Positions 21,007-30,682 of a stretch of DNA of 64,000 bases are shown here, in pieces. Under the pieces are notes generated by a model, which saw only the letters and a program-made list of their open reading frames with translations, did no database searches and was not told the origin of the DNA. Where the stretch lies: positions 1 through 64,000 of the forward strand of contig NZ_RFLY01000013.1 in assembly GCF_003697345.1 (NCBI RefSeq), in the 5' to 3' direction. Numbering within the stretch: the first letter of the stretch is position 1; each line of letters opens with the position of its first letter. The stretch is from Solilutibacter pythonis (lineage in GTDB: Bacteria > Pseudomonadota > Gammaproteobacteria > Xanthomonadales > Xanthomonadaceae). The position numbers and the translations under genes were made by a program.

Positions 21007-21068
21007 ATCTCGTTACAGAGGCACAACGTTTTAAAAGAGGCTTGAACCCAAGCCCCGCGGTCGGGCTT

Positions 21069-22805
21069 TCAGAATTGCAGGTACAGCCGAAAGCCCGCGC
21101 TGCGGCCTTCACTCTCGAACAGCTCGGACCGCTGCAATGGCCACCCCAGGAATGCATCCCAGCCCAATCCCCCTCGCACCTGGCCACGCAGGCCGGTGTA
21201 TCCCCCCACCAGATGTCCGCCTTCGACGCCAACCGCGCGGTGGGATTTGACCTTGCCCACATCCACGCCCACGTAGGGCTGGAAGACGGGAGCGATGGAG
21301 AAAGTGAGACTGTTGCGCCAATACCCGCCACTGCGGGAAGCCAAGGTGCGCTCGCCATCGAAGCCATTTATGGTGTATCGGCCGCCAATGGCGATGTACT
21401 CGCTGCCGAACAACACGTCACCGCTGTGCTGCCAATGCATCTGGCTGTTCCAGTAACTGCGCAAATGGCCCACCTTGAGCGGCAGCCCCAGGCTCGCATC
21501 GAAACTGAAGATGCGGTATTCGTACTTGGGCGCCATCGCCGGGCGGCCCGGTTCGTCGCGGTCGCCGCCTAGCCAAGGCAGGCCGCGCTTATGTGCCAGG
21601 CGAAAATCAATCTGCGCGGCCCCGGCGTATTGACGCAAGTTCAGCGCCAGCGTCGCATACGTACTCCTGCGCGCTTGCGTGACCAGTTCCGAGCCCGCCA
21701 CGAAGGTGTGCGAACTGCGTTGACCCATGCGCAACCCCAGTGACGTGCGGTAGCGTTGACCACGGGCAAGCAAACGCTCGACGCTCACCTCCCCCGTCTG
21801 CGATTGTCCGCTCACCGGATACGTCGAAGACGTGCCCGACACCACCTGCTGGTAGCGATAGCCATAACCGTTGGCGCTGACACGCCAGTTGCCGAAAGGC
21901 ATCGTATAGGACGCGTTATAGCCGCTGGTGCCAAAGCCTGCGCGCGAGGTCATCCCGGATGACAGCCCCAGTGTCAGCATGTCGTTGCGACGCAGGGGAT
22001 TGTCCATGTACAGACTGCCGTTGAGCTGCGAGCGGCTGGTCGAGGTACTGCCCGAATCATCCAGACTCCAACTGCCTCGTAAAGGTCGGGTGCGTTGGAG
22101 CGATATCATCACGTCGCTCTCCCCCGGCACGTCGGCTGGCACCAGTCGCATGGTCGCGTCCTGCGACGGCACCCGCTTCAACTGCTCCGGACCCTACTCC
22201 AACGCGCGCAGGTTGATGATGTCCCCCCGACGAAGCGGAAACGCACTGCGCCACAAAGAGGCGGGCACAGTGGAATCATCGAAGCGTATCTCCCGCAAAC
22301 GCCCCGGCACCAGCAGCAGATTCAGTTTCAGTGTCCCACTGGAAAGATTCTGCTCCGGCAAGCCCACCCGCGTGGTGACGTAACCCCTGGAGAGAACCAG
22401 GTCATTGACCCGGCGGGTCAGCAAACCCAGGCCTTCCTGCCCAATGCAACGCCCCGCGTACCGCGCGAGGTACTTGGCAACCCAGGGAAACGCATTGCCG
22501 GCATCGCCGTCCAAACGCAGGCTGCGAATCGGAAAACACGGCCGTTCCTTGGGTAGCGAGGTATTTCGGTAATCGGAAGTGCGCGCGCCAGCCACGCGCC
22601 CGAGCGAGGGCACCTCACGGCGTTGTTCGCGCTCGCGCGCTTCACGCTCGGCACGCTCACGTTGCGCCTGTTGCTCGATCAATTGCGTTTGCGCAATGCC
22701 GTACGAAGGCACCATGCCCAACAGCAGACACCCCATCAAACCACGCGCACATGAAACCAGAACCCGTCGCGACCGCTGGCGACGGGCAAGAACTTTCCTT
22801 GTCAC
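21069..22805 (-). pseudogene. TpsB, FhaC/ShlB-type outer-membrane transporter, nonsense-interrupted
   Basis: Partner transporter of TpsA: periplasmic POTRA domains and a 16-strand barrel that secretes the exoprotein. A GTG start at 22805 precedes a signal sequence (GLMGCLLLGMVPSYGIAQ), a charged linker rich in Arg and Glu, POTRA 1 (PCFPIRSLRLDG), POTRA 2 (GTLKLNLLLVPGRLREIRF) and the barrel to the terminal aromatic (RLYLQF). A TAG at 22194-22196 (codon about 204) interrupts LRALE-stop-GPEQLKRVPSQDA. Relatives have Gln here, so a single CAG to TAG change explains it, and both halves are in the same frame. The partner gene 62 nt downstream is also broken, so readthrough rescue is unlikely. Confidence 0.88.
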
Positions 22806-22882
22806 TTGAATCCCCGCCCCAGGAAGTCTGAGTGGAAGTTGAATGGCGAAAATTTTACCAGAAGACGCCCATGAACCGCCCG

Positions 22883-22913
22883 CGAATTTCCCGGCCTTTC
22901 CGGGAGATTCGCA
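22883..22913. terminator. strong hairpin between argH and tpsB
   Basis: Near-perfect inverted repeat: GCGAATTTCCCGG (22883-22895) pairs with CCGGGAGATTCGC (22901-22913) with one mismatch and a 5-nt loop. It lies about 70 nt past the argH stop. No T-run follows on either strand, so it is either a factor-dependent terminator or processing hairpin of the arg operon, or a dispersed palindrome. Confidence 0.45.
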
Positions 22914-22983
22914 AGTGCGGGTCGCATCGCTATTTTGGGTCGTTTTTTGTACGAAACCCCGCCGTCCCCCCGCCCCCGCCTGA

Positions 22984-24279
22984 CTAGTCCTTGGCAATCG
23001 ATCGCAAGCGAGCTTTCAGGACATCCAGCCCCAGCCGCGCCGCGCCGCCTGTGGATACCCGCGCGGCCAAGCTCGCGGCCGGATCGCCCTCGGCCCAACG
23101 TTCGGGCTTGGCGGCTTCGCGATAAGCATCTCGGAACGGCAGTCCCTGGCGGGCCAGGTCGACGGCGAGATCGGTGGCGTACATCGACGGCTCCAGTGCC
23201 GAGCGCATGGCTTTCGGGTTCCATTCCAGCGCATCGAGTAGCGCCGGCAGCAGGCGCAGCGCGCCAAGGCCACGGGTGAAGCCGTGCACCAGCCCGCCCT
23301 TGCCGAACTGCAAATCGCGGTGATAGCCGGAAGGCAGCGAGAGCAGTTGTTCGATCTCCGTCCTGGCCGCGGCCACGCTGGCGTAGGCCGCGCGCATCAG
23401 TTCGATCACGTCCGGGTTGCGTTTGTTCGGCATGATCGAACTGCCGGTGGTGTATTGCGCCGGTAATTCGACGAAGCCGAATTCGGCGGTGGTGAATAGC
23501 GAGAGATCCCAGGCGATACGGCGCAAGTCGAGCATCGCGCCGCCGAGCGCCTCCAGCGCGGCCAGCTCGAACTTGCCGCGGGAGAGTTGCGCATACAGCG
23601 GCGAAACCTGCATGCGCGCGAAGCCGAGCGCCGCCGTGGTGTGTTCTCGATCGAGCGGCAGATTGACGCCGTAACCGGCGGCGGTACCGAGCGGATTGGC
23701 ATCCAGCCAGTCGCCGGTGGCATGCGCGCGCAGCGCGTTGTCGATGAAAGCCTCGGCCCAGCCCGCCCACCACATGCCCGCGCTCGATACCACCGCGCGT
23801 TGCAGGTGGGTGTAACCGGGCATCGGCAGGTCGCTTTCCGCTTCCGCGCGCGTCAGCGCGATTCCGGCGATCTCGCGGCAGAGCGCGGCGGTTTCGTCGA
23901 GCTTCGCCTTCAGCCACAGGCGCGTGGCGACCAGCACCTGGTCGTTGCGGCTGCGTCCGGTGTGGATCTTTTTGCCGATGTCGCCAAGACGTTCGGTCAA
24001 GCGATCCTCGATGGCCGAGTGCATGTCCTCGTAACGTTCGTCGAGCACGAAATCGCCATGCTGGAAGTCGTCGGCCAGCAGGTCGAGCTCGCGGCCGATC
24101 GCGGTCAGTTCATCGGCGGAGAGGATGCCGATGCGATGCAGGCCCTCGGCGTGGGCGCGGCTGGCCTGGATGTCGAAGCGCATGAACTCGCGGTCGAGGA
24201 TGATGTCGTCGCCGGCTAGGAATCGCTGGATGTCGGCATCGACGGCGATGCCCTGTTTCCGCCAGAGGAGATTGGACAT
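22984..24279 (-). CDS. argH: Argininosuccinate lyase
   Basis: 431-residue cytoplasmic enzyme that splits argininosuccinate into arginine and fumarate, the last step of arginine synthesis. The fumarase/aspartase signature [12 protein letters not shown] is present (about residues 274-285), with the flexible catalytic loop serine. The N-terminal active-site region [28 protein letters not shown] is also seen. The start is ATG 24279, two bases after the argC stop. Length is somewhat below the usual 455-470 because the C-terminal part is short, as in Xanthomonas relatives. It is the last gene of the arg operon. Confidence 0.95.
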   Translation of the reverse strand: MSNLLWRKQGIAVDADIQRFLAGDDIILDREFMRFDIQASRAHAEGLHRIGILSADELTAIGRELDLLADDFQHGDFVLDERYEDMHSAIEDRLTERLGDIGKKIHTGRSRNDQVLVATRLWLKAKLDETAALCREIAGIALTRAEAESDLPMPGYTHLQRAVVSSAGMWWAGWAEAFIDNALRAHATGDWLDANPLGTAAGYGVNLPLDREHTTAALGFARMQVSPLYAQLSRGKFELAALEALGGAMLDLRRIAWDLSLFTTAEFGFVELPAQYTTGSSIMPNKRNPDVIELMRAAYASVAAARTEIEQLLSLPSGYHRDLQFGKGGLVHGFTRGLGALRLLPALLDALEWNPKAMRSALEPSMYATDLAVDLARQGLPFRDAYREAAKPERWAEGDPAASLAARVSTGGAARLGLDVLKARLRSIAKD

Positions 24280-24281
24280 GG

Positions 24282-25262
24282 TCAGGCTCCGTGATCGCCC
24301 TCGGCCGCCGGGCCGGTATCGGGCAGAATGCCGGCGAACTCGTCGAAGCCGCAGGCCAGGTTGAGGTTCTGCATCGCCTGGGTGGCGGCGCCCTTCAGCA
24401 GGTTGTCGAGTGCGCCGACCACCACCAGCCGCTTGCCGTCATCGCCCACGGCAAAGCCGCCAATCTCGGCATGGTGCCGGCCAGCGATGTGGTTGACCCA
24501 CGGGGCTTGCGCGCGCACCGCCACCAGCGGCTCGCCGGCATAGAACACCCGAGCGGTTTCGATGGCTTCGTCGCGCGTCATCGGGGCGTCCAGATGCAGG
24601 TTGGCGGTGATCGACAGCCCGCGGAAATGCGGCGCGACGTGCGGCATGAACTCGACCGTGGCGCAGTGGCGCCCCACTTCGCGCTCGTGCAGGTGCCCGG
24701 TGAGCGCATAGGGCATCAGGTTGTCGCGCAGCAGTTCGGGGTCGTTCTTGTCGCTGGGCGTGGTGCCGGCGCCCGACCAGCCGGACACGCCAAAGCATTG
24801 CACCGGCCCGTTCAGGCGGCTGGCGAAGGGGGCGATGGCGAACTGCATCGCGCTGGCGTAGCAGCCGGGATTGCTGATGCGCCGTTCGCCGGCATAGCGG
24901 TCGCGGGCAAGTTCCGGCAGGCCGTAGAACCATGCGTCGTCGAAGCGATGATCGGCGGAAAGATCGATGACCAACGGGGTGTCGCCACGGCTGTCGATGG
25001 CTTCCACGCAGGCCGCGGCCTTGCCGTTGGGCAAGGCCAGCACGTAGGCGTCCACGGCTTCGTCGGGCAACGATTCATGCGCGATGTTGCGATAGCGGAG
25101 ATCGCCATCGAAGCCGGCGACGTGATCGGCCACACGTTCGCCATCGCGTTCACGCGAGGAGACGAAGCCAAGTTCGACATGCGGATGCCGGGCGATCAGG
25201 CGGATCAGCTCCTCACCGACGTAGCCGCGCGCGCCCACCAGGCCGATGCGTTTCATCGTCAT
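24282..25262 (-). CDS. argC: N-acetyl-gamma-glutamyl-phosphate reductase
   Basis: 326-residue NADPH-dependent enzyme converting N-acetylglutamyl phosphate to the semialdehyde, the third step of arginine synthesis. The Rossmann start is [17 protein letters not shown] and the catalytic Cys is in ISNPGCYAS (about residue 131). The later GHLHEREV segment is also typical. The start was set at ATG 25262: it overlaps the argAB stop (ATGA) and has GGAGGA five bases upstream. An internal ATG two codons on is possible. A longer open frame upstream is antisense-style extension only. Confidence 0.95.
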   Translation of the reverse strand: MTMKRIGLVGARGYVGEELIRLIARHPHVELGFVSSRERDGERVADHVAGFDGDLRYRNIAHESLPDEAVDAYVLALPNGKAAACVEAIDSRGDTPLVIDLSADHRFDDAWFYGLPELARDRYAGERRISNPGCYASAMQFAIAPFASRLNGPVQCFGVSGWSGAGTTPSDKNDPELLRDNLMPYALTGHLHEREVGRHCATVEFMPHVAPHFRGLSITANLHLDAPMTRDEAIETARVFYAGEPLVAVRAQAPWVNHIAGRHHAEIGGFAVGDDGKRLVVVGALDNLLKGAATQAMQNLNLACGFDEFAGILPDTGPAAEGDHGA

Positions 25263-26587
25263 GCTTCCTCCAACGTGGCGGGCCGGGCCAGTGCATCCTC
25301 GACGCAAATGCGAATGGCCTCGAAATCGTCCAGCCCGTACCAGTAAGCCTTCCACGGGTGACGGCGGAAACTGCCGTCGGCCTCGGCATCGTAGAAGGCG
25401 TTGATGGGGTTGTAGCGGCGCGAGCGCCAATGCAGCGTGGGGGTCTCGGCCCGCATCAATTCCCACACCGCCCGGCCCAGTCCCTCGCCCTGTGCGTCTT
25501 CCAACACGGCGAACTTGTCGAGGTAAGGGCACGGGCCGTCATCGGTCAGGATCACGGCGGCGCGGTAGTTTTCGCTGACCCAGGCTTTCAGCAGTTTCGT
25601 TCGCTCGAAATAGCCGGGCAGCAGCTTGCGACCGAAGGCCGAATCGATCAGTTCGCGCAAGCGTTGCAGGTCGAGCGCATCCCACGATTGTGCGCACAGC
25701 ACGCGCTCGCCGCGTCGCACCAGCGTGCCGGAACCCTTGTGGGTGAACAGTTCCTTCGCCAGTTCCGAAGGCCGGGTGATCGAGACCGAGGACGACAGCG
25801 GCACGTTGTCCAGCAGTTCCTTGATCTGCGTGATCTTGACCCGCATCCCGCCGTTGACCCAGTCGGCCTGCATCAGCCGTTCGTAGTCGGTGGACAGGTT
25901 GAGCGAATCGATCACCTTGCCGCGTTCGTCGAGCAGGCCGCCGGTGGCGGTCAGGAAGACGATCTTGTCCGGCTGCAATTCGCGCACCAGCGCGTTGGCG
26001 GCGAAATCGGCATTGATGTTGACGATCTGCCCGCCCGAGGTTTCACCGAGGCTTGCGATCACCGGGATCGAGCCGGCTTGCAGGCTGGCGCGGATCGGCG
26101 CGAGTTCGACCCCTTCGACATCGCCCACCAGGCCGTACACCGCTTCGTTCTTGAGCTTGGCTTCGAACACTCCGGAGACGATCGAGGTCGCGCGTGCGTC
26201 GGTGGCCTGCAAGGCTTCCACCAGCATCAGGTTCTGCGTCTGCATCACCCGGCGCACGATGGCGAGCGTGTCGGTGCGCGTGATGCGCAAGCCATCCACG
26301 GTCTGTTTCTCGATGCCGGCGGCGCCGAGCGCCTCGTCCAGTTGCGGGCCGGCGCCGTGGATGACGATTGGCGTCAGGCCGACGTCCTGAAGGAAGGCCA
26401 GCGAGGAAGTCAGCGCGTCCAGGTCGTCGCGCAACACCGCGCCGCCCACCTTCACCACCGCGAAGCGCGCGGCCTCCAGTTGCGAATAGCGTTTGAGGTA
26501 TTGGGTGATCTCCTTGCTGCTCGCCATGCTGGAGAGCAGCCGCAGGATGGTCATGCGGGTTTGCGGATCGTGGACTTTCAGATTCAT
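25259..26587 (-). CDS. argB: Bifunctional N-acetylglutamate kinase/synthase
   Basis: 442-residue fusion of an amino acid kinase domain (about residues 1-290) and a GNAT acetyltransferase domain (about 295-442). It carries the first two steps of arginine synthesis, acetylating glutamate and phosphorylating N-acetylglutamate. The kinase part shows [27 protein letters not shown] and the lysine-containing [14 protein letters not shown]. The GNAT part shows [24 protein letters not shown] and the end [10 protein letters not shown], typical of Xanthomonas-type NAGS-NAGK proteins related to vertebrate NAGS. The start ATG 26587 overlaps the argE' stop by 4 nt. A separate argA would be unnecessary. Confidence 0.94.
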   Translation of the reverse strand: MNLKVHDPQTRMTILRLLSSMASSKEITQYLKRYSQLEAARFAVVKVGGAVLRDDLDALTSSLAFLQDVGLTPIVIHGAGPQLDEALGAAGIEKQTVDGLRITRTDTLAIVRRVMQTQNLMLVEALQATDARATSIVSGVFEAKLKNEAVYGLVGDVEGVELAPIRASLQAGSIPVIASLGETSGGQIVNINADFAANALVRELQPDKIVFLTATGGLLDERGKVIDSLNLSTDYERLMQADWVNGGMRVKITQIKELLDNVPLSSSVSITRPSELAKELFTHKGSGTLVRRGERVLCAQSWDALDLQRLRELIDSAFGRKLLPGYFERTKLLKAWVSENYRAAVILTDDGPCPYLDKFAVLEDAQGEGLGRAVWELMRAETPTLHWRSRRYNPINAFYDAEADGSFRRHPWKAYWYGLDDFEAIRICVEDALARPATLEEA

Positions 26588-27675
26588 TGCGGCGCTTGGG
26601 TGAGGATGCGTCGGAGGGATTGGGCGTAGCGCTGCAACTGCTCCAGCGCCACCCATTCGTCGGCGGTATGGGCCTGGGCGATGTCGCCCGGGCCGTAGAC
26701 GATGGCATTCATGCCGACGTGCGAAAAGAGCGAGGCTTCGGTCCAGAAATCCACCGCGCCGGCAACGGGCAGATGCAGCGATTCGGCCAGGGCCCGCGCC
26801 TCGCGGTGACGGTTTTCCGCCTCGGCGGCGTCGCCGGCCGGCAACGACGGGCCACGAAAGGTTTCCTCGTACTCGGTGCCTTCGCCGGCGAACGAACGGA
26901 ACTGCGCGTGTAGTTCGTCCATCGCCTGTGAAGGCAGTGGGCGGAAGCCGAAGCGCACCTCGGCGGCGGGTGCGATCACGTTGGCCTTGATGCCGCCCTC
27001 GACCCGGCCGATGTTGAAGCGCAGCCCCTGCAAGCCGCCGAATGTCTGTGCGGCGTGCGCTTCGACGTGATCGAGCGCGTGTACGCCCCAGCGCATCGCC
27101 TGATGCAAGGCGCTGGCTCGCATCGCCTGCGCGCCCGAAGCGTGGCCGGCGGCGCCATGAAACTGCATGCGCACGGCCGAAATGCCGCGATGCGCCAGCA
27201 CCGCCTCGCACTTGGTCGGTTCGGCCACGACCACATCCCGGAAGCCGTGGTCGCGTTGCAGGAAGGCGGCGATGCAGCGCGGATCGTTGGCCTCCTCGTC
27301 GCTGGAAAAGAGCACGGCCAGATCGCCGGAGGTGGCCTGCGCCGCCGCCAGCAGGCCCGCCGCCGCGCCCTTGATGTCGCAGGCGCCGAGACCGATGGCG
27401 CGGCCGTTCTCGATGCGCAGCGTGTGCGGATCGGCGCGCCAGGCCGGCGAATCCGGCACCGTGTCCAGATGCACGTTGAACAGCACGCGCGGGTTGCCGC
27501 GCACGGCGAAGAGCGACACCGCCCCGGCGCCGTGATCGGTGACTTCCACATGAAAATCCGCCAGTTGCGCGCGCAGGTAGCCGAAGATGCCGCCCTCGGC
27601 GGCGATCGCGCGCGGCGGGTTGCGGGTATCGCAGGCGACCAGCCGCGCGAGATGGGCGAGGACGGAATCGAGCAT
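26584..27675 (-). CDS. argE: N-acetylcitrulline/acetylornithine deacetylase (M20 family)
   Basis: 363-residue M20 zinc deacetylase. Because the cluster has N-acetylornithine transcarbamylase, the expected substrate is N-acetylcitrulline, giving citrulline and acetate, as known for Xanthomonas ArgE'. Metal and catalytic residues visible are His69 in NVHLDTVP, Asp100 in LGACDIKG, and Glu127-Glu128 in [10 protein letters not shown] dimerisation domain sits in the middle and a C-terminal metal-binding region holds [17 protein letters not shown]. The start ATG 27675 shares one base with the argG stop (TGATG). Substrate preference cannot be read from sequence alone. Confidence 0.9.
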   Translation of the reverse strand: MLDSVLAHLARLVACDTRNPPRAIAAEGGIFGYLRAQLADFHVEVTDHGAGAVSLFAVRGNPRVLFNVHLDTVPDSPAWRADPHTLRIENGRAIGLGACDIKGAAAGLLAAAQATSGDLAVLFSSDEEANDPRCIAAFLQRDHGFRDVVVAEPTKCEAVLAHRGISAVRMQFHGAAGHASGAQAMRASALHQAMRWGVHALDHVEAHAAQTFGGLQGLRFNIGRVEGGIKANVIAPAAEVRFGFRPLPSQAMDELHAQFRSFAGEGTEYEETFRGPSLPAGDAAEAENRHREARALAESLHLPVAGAVDFWTEASLFSHVGMNAIVYGPGDIAQAHTADEWVALEQLQRYAQSLRRILTQAPQ

Positions 27676-28886
27676 CAGCGTTCCGTGTTCACTTCGGCCC
27701 AGAGCGTGCTGCTCATGCCGAAGAGCTTGATGAAGCCCTCGGCCTCCTCCACGCCCCAATCGGCCGATTGCGCGTAGGTCGCGCCCTTGGCGTTGAGCAT
27801 GTGCGGCGAGCGCACTTCCACCGCGTCGGCGCGCGCGCCCACGGTTTCCAGCACCACTTCGCCATTGACCTTGCGCTGGCTGGATTTCAGGAAGGCTTCA
27901 AGATCGATCTTCAGCGGGTCGTGGAAGAAACCTTCGTAGACCAGTTCCACCCACTTGCGCGCCACTTCCGGCTTGAAGCGGTTCTGTTGCTTGGTCGACA
28001 CCGCTTCCTCCAGTGCGCGGTGCGCGATGAGTAGCGCGGTCAGGCCGGGCGCTTCATAGACGATGCGCCCCTTCAGCCCGATGGTGGTGTCGCCGGTGTA
28101 CATTCCGCGCCCCACGCCATAGGCGGCGAAGCGCGCGTTGAGCCTGGCGAGGAGTTGCGCGCCAGGCATCGCCTCGCCATCGAGCGCCACCGCCTCGCCT
28201 TCGATGAACTTCAATGTCACCCGTAGCGGCTCGGCGGGCCATTCGGCGCGTGGTTTGCACCAGCCACGCGCGGCTTCATTCGGCGCTTTCCATTCGTCGA
28301 TCTCGCCACCGGAGAGCGTCACGCCCAGCAGGTTCTCGTTGATGGTGTATTGCTGCTGCTTGGCGCGCACGCCGAAACCGCGCGCTTCCAGGTACTGCTG
28401 TTCGTAGGCGCGCGTCTGGGTGTGTTCCTTCTGAATTTCGCGGATCGGCGCGACGATGCGGTAATCGCCGCTGGCTTTCACCGCCAGGTCGAAGCGCACC
28501 TGATCGTTGCCCATGCCGGTGCTGCCGTGGGCGATGGCGTTGGTGCCCAGCGCGCGCGCGCGGGCAAGCGCGGCATCGACGATCAGGTAACGGTCGGAGA
28601 CCAGCAGCGGGTACTGCGACTGGTAGCCCTCGCCCGCCCACACGAACGGTTTGACGAAGTCTTCCCACATCGCCTGGCCGCCATCGACGGTGAGGTGCGA
28701 AGCGACGCCCAGCTCGGCCGCGCGCGCCTCGATGGCGGCGCGTTCCGCGGCATCGACGCCGCCGGTATCGGCGAACACCGTATGCACGCGCCAGCCCTGC
28801 GCCTGGAGATAGGGGACGCAAAAGGAAGTATCGAGGCCGCCGGAAAAGGCAAGGACGATGTCGCGGCTCTGGTTCGGATCGGTCAT
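27675..28886 (-). CDS. argG: Argininosuccinate synthase
   Basis: 403-residue cytoplasmic enzyme joining citrulline and aspartate with ATP. The PP-loop is [10 protein letters not shown] (about residues 12-21). Other family motifs are the [15 protein letters not shown] region, [15 protein letters not shown], and [15 protein letters not shown] near the end. It lies 27 nt after argF' and is followed directly by argE', matching the order of use of their products except that citrulline is released by ArgE'. The start at ATG 28886 fits the family. Confidence 0.95.
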   Translation of the reverse strand: MTDPNQSRDIVLAFSGGLDTSFCVPYLQAQGWRVHTVFADTGGVDAAERAAIEARAAELGVASHLTVDGGQAMWEDFVKPFVWAGEGYQSQYPLLVSDRYLIVDAALARARALGTNAIAHGSTGMGNDQVRFDLAVKASGDYRIVAPIREIQKEHTQTRAYEQQYLEARGFGVRAKQQQYTINENLLGVTLSGGEIDEWKAPNEAARGWCKPRAEWPAEPLRVTLKFIEGEAVALDGEAMPGAQLLARLNARFAAYGVGRGMYTGDTTIGLKGRIVYEAPGLTALLIAHRALEEAVSTKQQNRFKPEVARKWVELVYEGFFHDPLKIDLEAFLKSSQRKVNGEVVLETVGARADAVEVRSPHMLNAKGATYAQSADWGVEEAEGFIKLFGMSSTLWAEVNTER

Positions 28887-28913
28887 GGCGAGGTTTCCTG
28901 TTCCTGTAAGTGA

Positions 28914-29924
28914 TCAGTCGGTCTGGCGGGCGAGCGTGGCCATCACCGCCTTTTGCACGTGCAGGCGGTTCTCGGCTTCCTCGATGGCGATGCAATTGGG
29001 CGAATCCATCACCGCATCGGTGGCTTTCACGTTGCGACGAAGCGGCAGGCAGTGCGAGAACACGCCGTTGCGGGTCATCGCCATTTTTTCCTCGTCGACG
29101 ATGAAATGCCTGAACTGGTCGCGGATCGGTTTTTCCTTCTCCCACCGGCCGAAATACGGCAACGCCCCCCAACTCTTGGCATAGACCACGTCGGTATCCC
29201 GGTAGGCGCTGGCGATGTCGTGGCTGACGTTGAACGAGCCGCCGTTTTCGGCCACGTTCCGCTCCGCCCAATCCATGTAGCGCTCGTCCAGCAAGTAATC
29301 CTCGGTGGGGCACAGCAGGGTCACGTCCATGCCCATGCGGGTGGCGATGGTCAGCGCGGAATTGGCCACCGCCGTGTTCAACGCCTTCGGGTGCCAGGTC
29401 CAGGTCAGCACGTATTTCCTGCCGCGCAGGTCCTCCGTGCCGAAATGCTCTCGCAGGGCCAGCGCATGCGCCAGTTCCTGGCAGGGATGGGTGATGGTCT
29501 CCATGTTGATGACCGGCACCGTCGAATACCTGGCAAAGCCGTTCAATACCCGGTCCTGGCGGTCGATCGACCAATCGATGAATTTCGGGAAAGCGCGCAC
29601 GCCGATCAGATCGACGTAGCGCGACAACACCTTCGCCACTTCGGCGATGTGCTCCTCGGCATCGCCATCCATCACCGTGCCGAGATCGAACTCGACCGGC
29701 CAGGCATCCTTGCCCGGTTGAAGCACCACCGCGTGAGCGCCGAGCTGGAACGCGCCCAGCTCGAAACTGGTGCGGGTGCGCAGCGAGGAATTGAAGAACA
29801 CCAGGGCCACGCCCTTGCCTTTCAGCGCATCGCCGAACCGGTGCCGTTTGTAGTCGGCGGCCTCGCGCAGCACGGCGTCGATCTCGGCGCGGCTCCAATC
29901 CTGAGTATTGAGGAAATGCTTCAT
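28914..29924 (-). CDS. argF': N-acetylornithine carbamoyltransferase
   Basis: 336-residue carbamoyltransferase. It is the Xanthomonas-type AOTCase, not ordinary ornithine transcarbamylase, so arginine is made through N-acetylcitrulline. The carbamoyl phosphate loop is SLRTRTS (about residues 47-53). The long conserved stretch PVEFDLGTVMDGDAEEHIAE, with acidic residues, is characteristic of the acetyl-specific enzyme. HPCQELAHAL and HCLPLRRNVKATDAV complete the active site. OTCases usually have HCLPA at that point. It is the first structural gene of the arg operon and lies downstream of a hairpin and Arg-rich leader frame. Confidence 0.93.
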   Translation of the reverse strand: MKHFLNTQDWSRAEIDAVLREAADYKRHRFGDALKGKGVALVFFNSSLRTRTSFELGAFQLGAHAVVLQPGKDAWPVEFDLGTVMDGDAEEHIAEVAKVLSRYVDLIGVRAFPKFIDWSIDRQDRVLNGFARYSTVPVINMETITHPCQELAHALALREHFGTEDLRGRKYVLTWTWHPKALNTAVANSALTIATRMGMDVTLLCPTEDYLLDERYMDWAERNVAENGGSFNVSHDIASAYRDTDVVYAKSWGALPYFGRWEKEKPIRDQFRHFIVDEEKMAMTRNGVFSHCLPLRRNVKATDAVMDSPNCIAIEEAENRLHVQKAVMATLARQTD

Positions 29925-29952
29925 GGCGGCAGTGGACTCGATGAGGATGACG

Positions 29953-29984
29953 GAAAAAAGAAAACCCGGCGCAAAGGCCGGGTT
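29953..29984 (-). terminator. terminator/possible attenuator hairpin in the arg operon leader
   Basis: On the minus strand AACCCGGC (29984-29977) pairs perfectly with GCCGGGTT (29970-29963) around a 6-nt loop, followed by a T-rich tract (TTCTTTTTT). It stands 29 nt before the argF' start. It either ends transcription of the upstream small gene or acts as an attenuator of the arg operon; see the leader frame at 30020-30127. Confidence 0.75.
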
Positions 29985-30019
29985 CTCGGATCATGCGGAC
30001 ACGCTGACCTGACCGGCGC

Positions 30020-30127
30020 TCAGTTCCGGGAGAGTCGGCGCGCGCGCGAAGTCATGCCCGCGGCCATCCAGGCGGCGGATTGGTAAGCGGACTCGGCGGC
30101 GGCACTCAGGCGGGTCATTCGGCGCAT
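30020..30127 (-). CDS. possible Arg-rich leader peptide of the arg operon
   Basis: A 35-codon frame (ATG 30127, alternative ATGs at 30118 and 30055) ends MTSRARRLSRN and a stop at 30020. Four of its last nine residues are Arg, and it ends 36 nt before the terminator stem. CCGG in the final Arg codon region can pair with GCCGG just after the stop, and that GCCGG can instead pair with CCGGC of the terminator's first arm. Classic attenuators have this mutually exclusive layout. Ribosome sites are weak and CCGG is common in GC-rich DNA, so this is a hypothesis only. Confidence 0.35.
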   Translation of the reverse strand: MRRMTRLSAAAESAYQSAAWMAAGMTSRARRLSRN

Positions 30128-30162
30128 ATGCTCGCATGGCGCGCCTGGCGCCACAAGCGGTT

Positions 30163-30546
30163 TCAGGGCCCGACTTCGCTGCCGACTATCGGCGTCACGC
30201 CGATGCGGATGCGCAGGCGCCGGCCGGGATCCTGCGCCAGCCGCGAGCGGTACTTGACGCCCTTGTAGGTGTAATCGACATCGTAGGCGATCGGGCGACG
30301 AAACTCCGTTGGCACCAATACCTCGCGGCACTCCGAACGCTGCTTGTTGGCGATGGTGGTGCAGTGGCGCTCGCGTGCGTTGGCATTGACTACCTGGTAG
30401 ACCGGCTGCACTCGCAGCACCTGGGCGTAATCGATGCGGACATTCTCCGCCGGCACTACGCGTTCCTGTGCGTGCAACGGCGCGGCGAAGCCGGCGAGCG
30501 CGGCGAGAGGCAGGACGGCAAAGCGACTGACACGGGAAATCTGCAC
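30163..30546 (-). CDS. small exported protein related to glycine-zipper surface antigens, zipper missing
   Basis: 127-residue protein from a GTG start at 30546. The signal peptide FAVLPLAALAGFAAPLHA is followed by a mature part that begins QERVVPAEN. The segments YAQVLRVQPVYQVV and YDVDYTYKGVKYRSRLAQDPGRRLRIRIGVTP resemble the two ends of the common proteobacterial glycine-zipper 2TM envelope proteins. The Gly-rich hydrophobic zipper that normally sits between them is absent, replaced by a short Cys-containing linker (HCTTIANKQRSECREV) whose two Cys could form a disulfide. Function unknown, probably periplasmic. Longer open frames upstream to 30705 look non-coding. It is divergent from cysS. 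Confidence 0.7.
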   Translation of the reverse strand: MQISRVSRFAVLPLAALAGFAAPLHAQERVVPAENVRIDYAQVLRVQPVYQVVNANARERHCTTIANKQRSECREVLVPTEFRRPIAYDVDYTYKGVKYRSRLAQDPGRRLRIRIGVTPIVGSEVGP

Positions 30547-30682
30547 GCAAGCATCCACGGAAACGATGCGATCAGTGTAGGCAGTCGCCGCCGGCGCACG
30601 ACTGAACCGTTGCCAACAGTCGGGCGGGATGGCGAGAGCCGATAGAATGAGCCCCCGTACACGCCGCTCGATCGATGCCCGC

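Noticed and set aside
17129-22197. Stop-codon readthrough or recoding of TAG/TGA in the tps genes
   Set aside because: All intact genes in the window use stops normally, the tps genes also have frameshifts, and no recoding signal or suppressor tRNA is seen.
25358-26629. 423-codon plus-strand frame over the NAGK-NAGS gene
   Set aside because: Antisense artefact; the minus-strand gene has intact motifs and a 4-nt coupled start.
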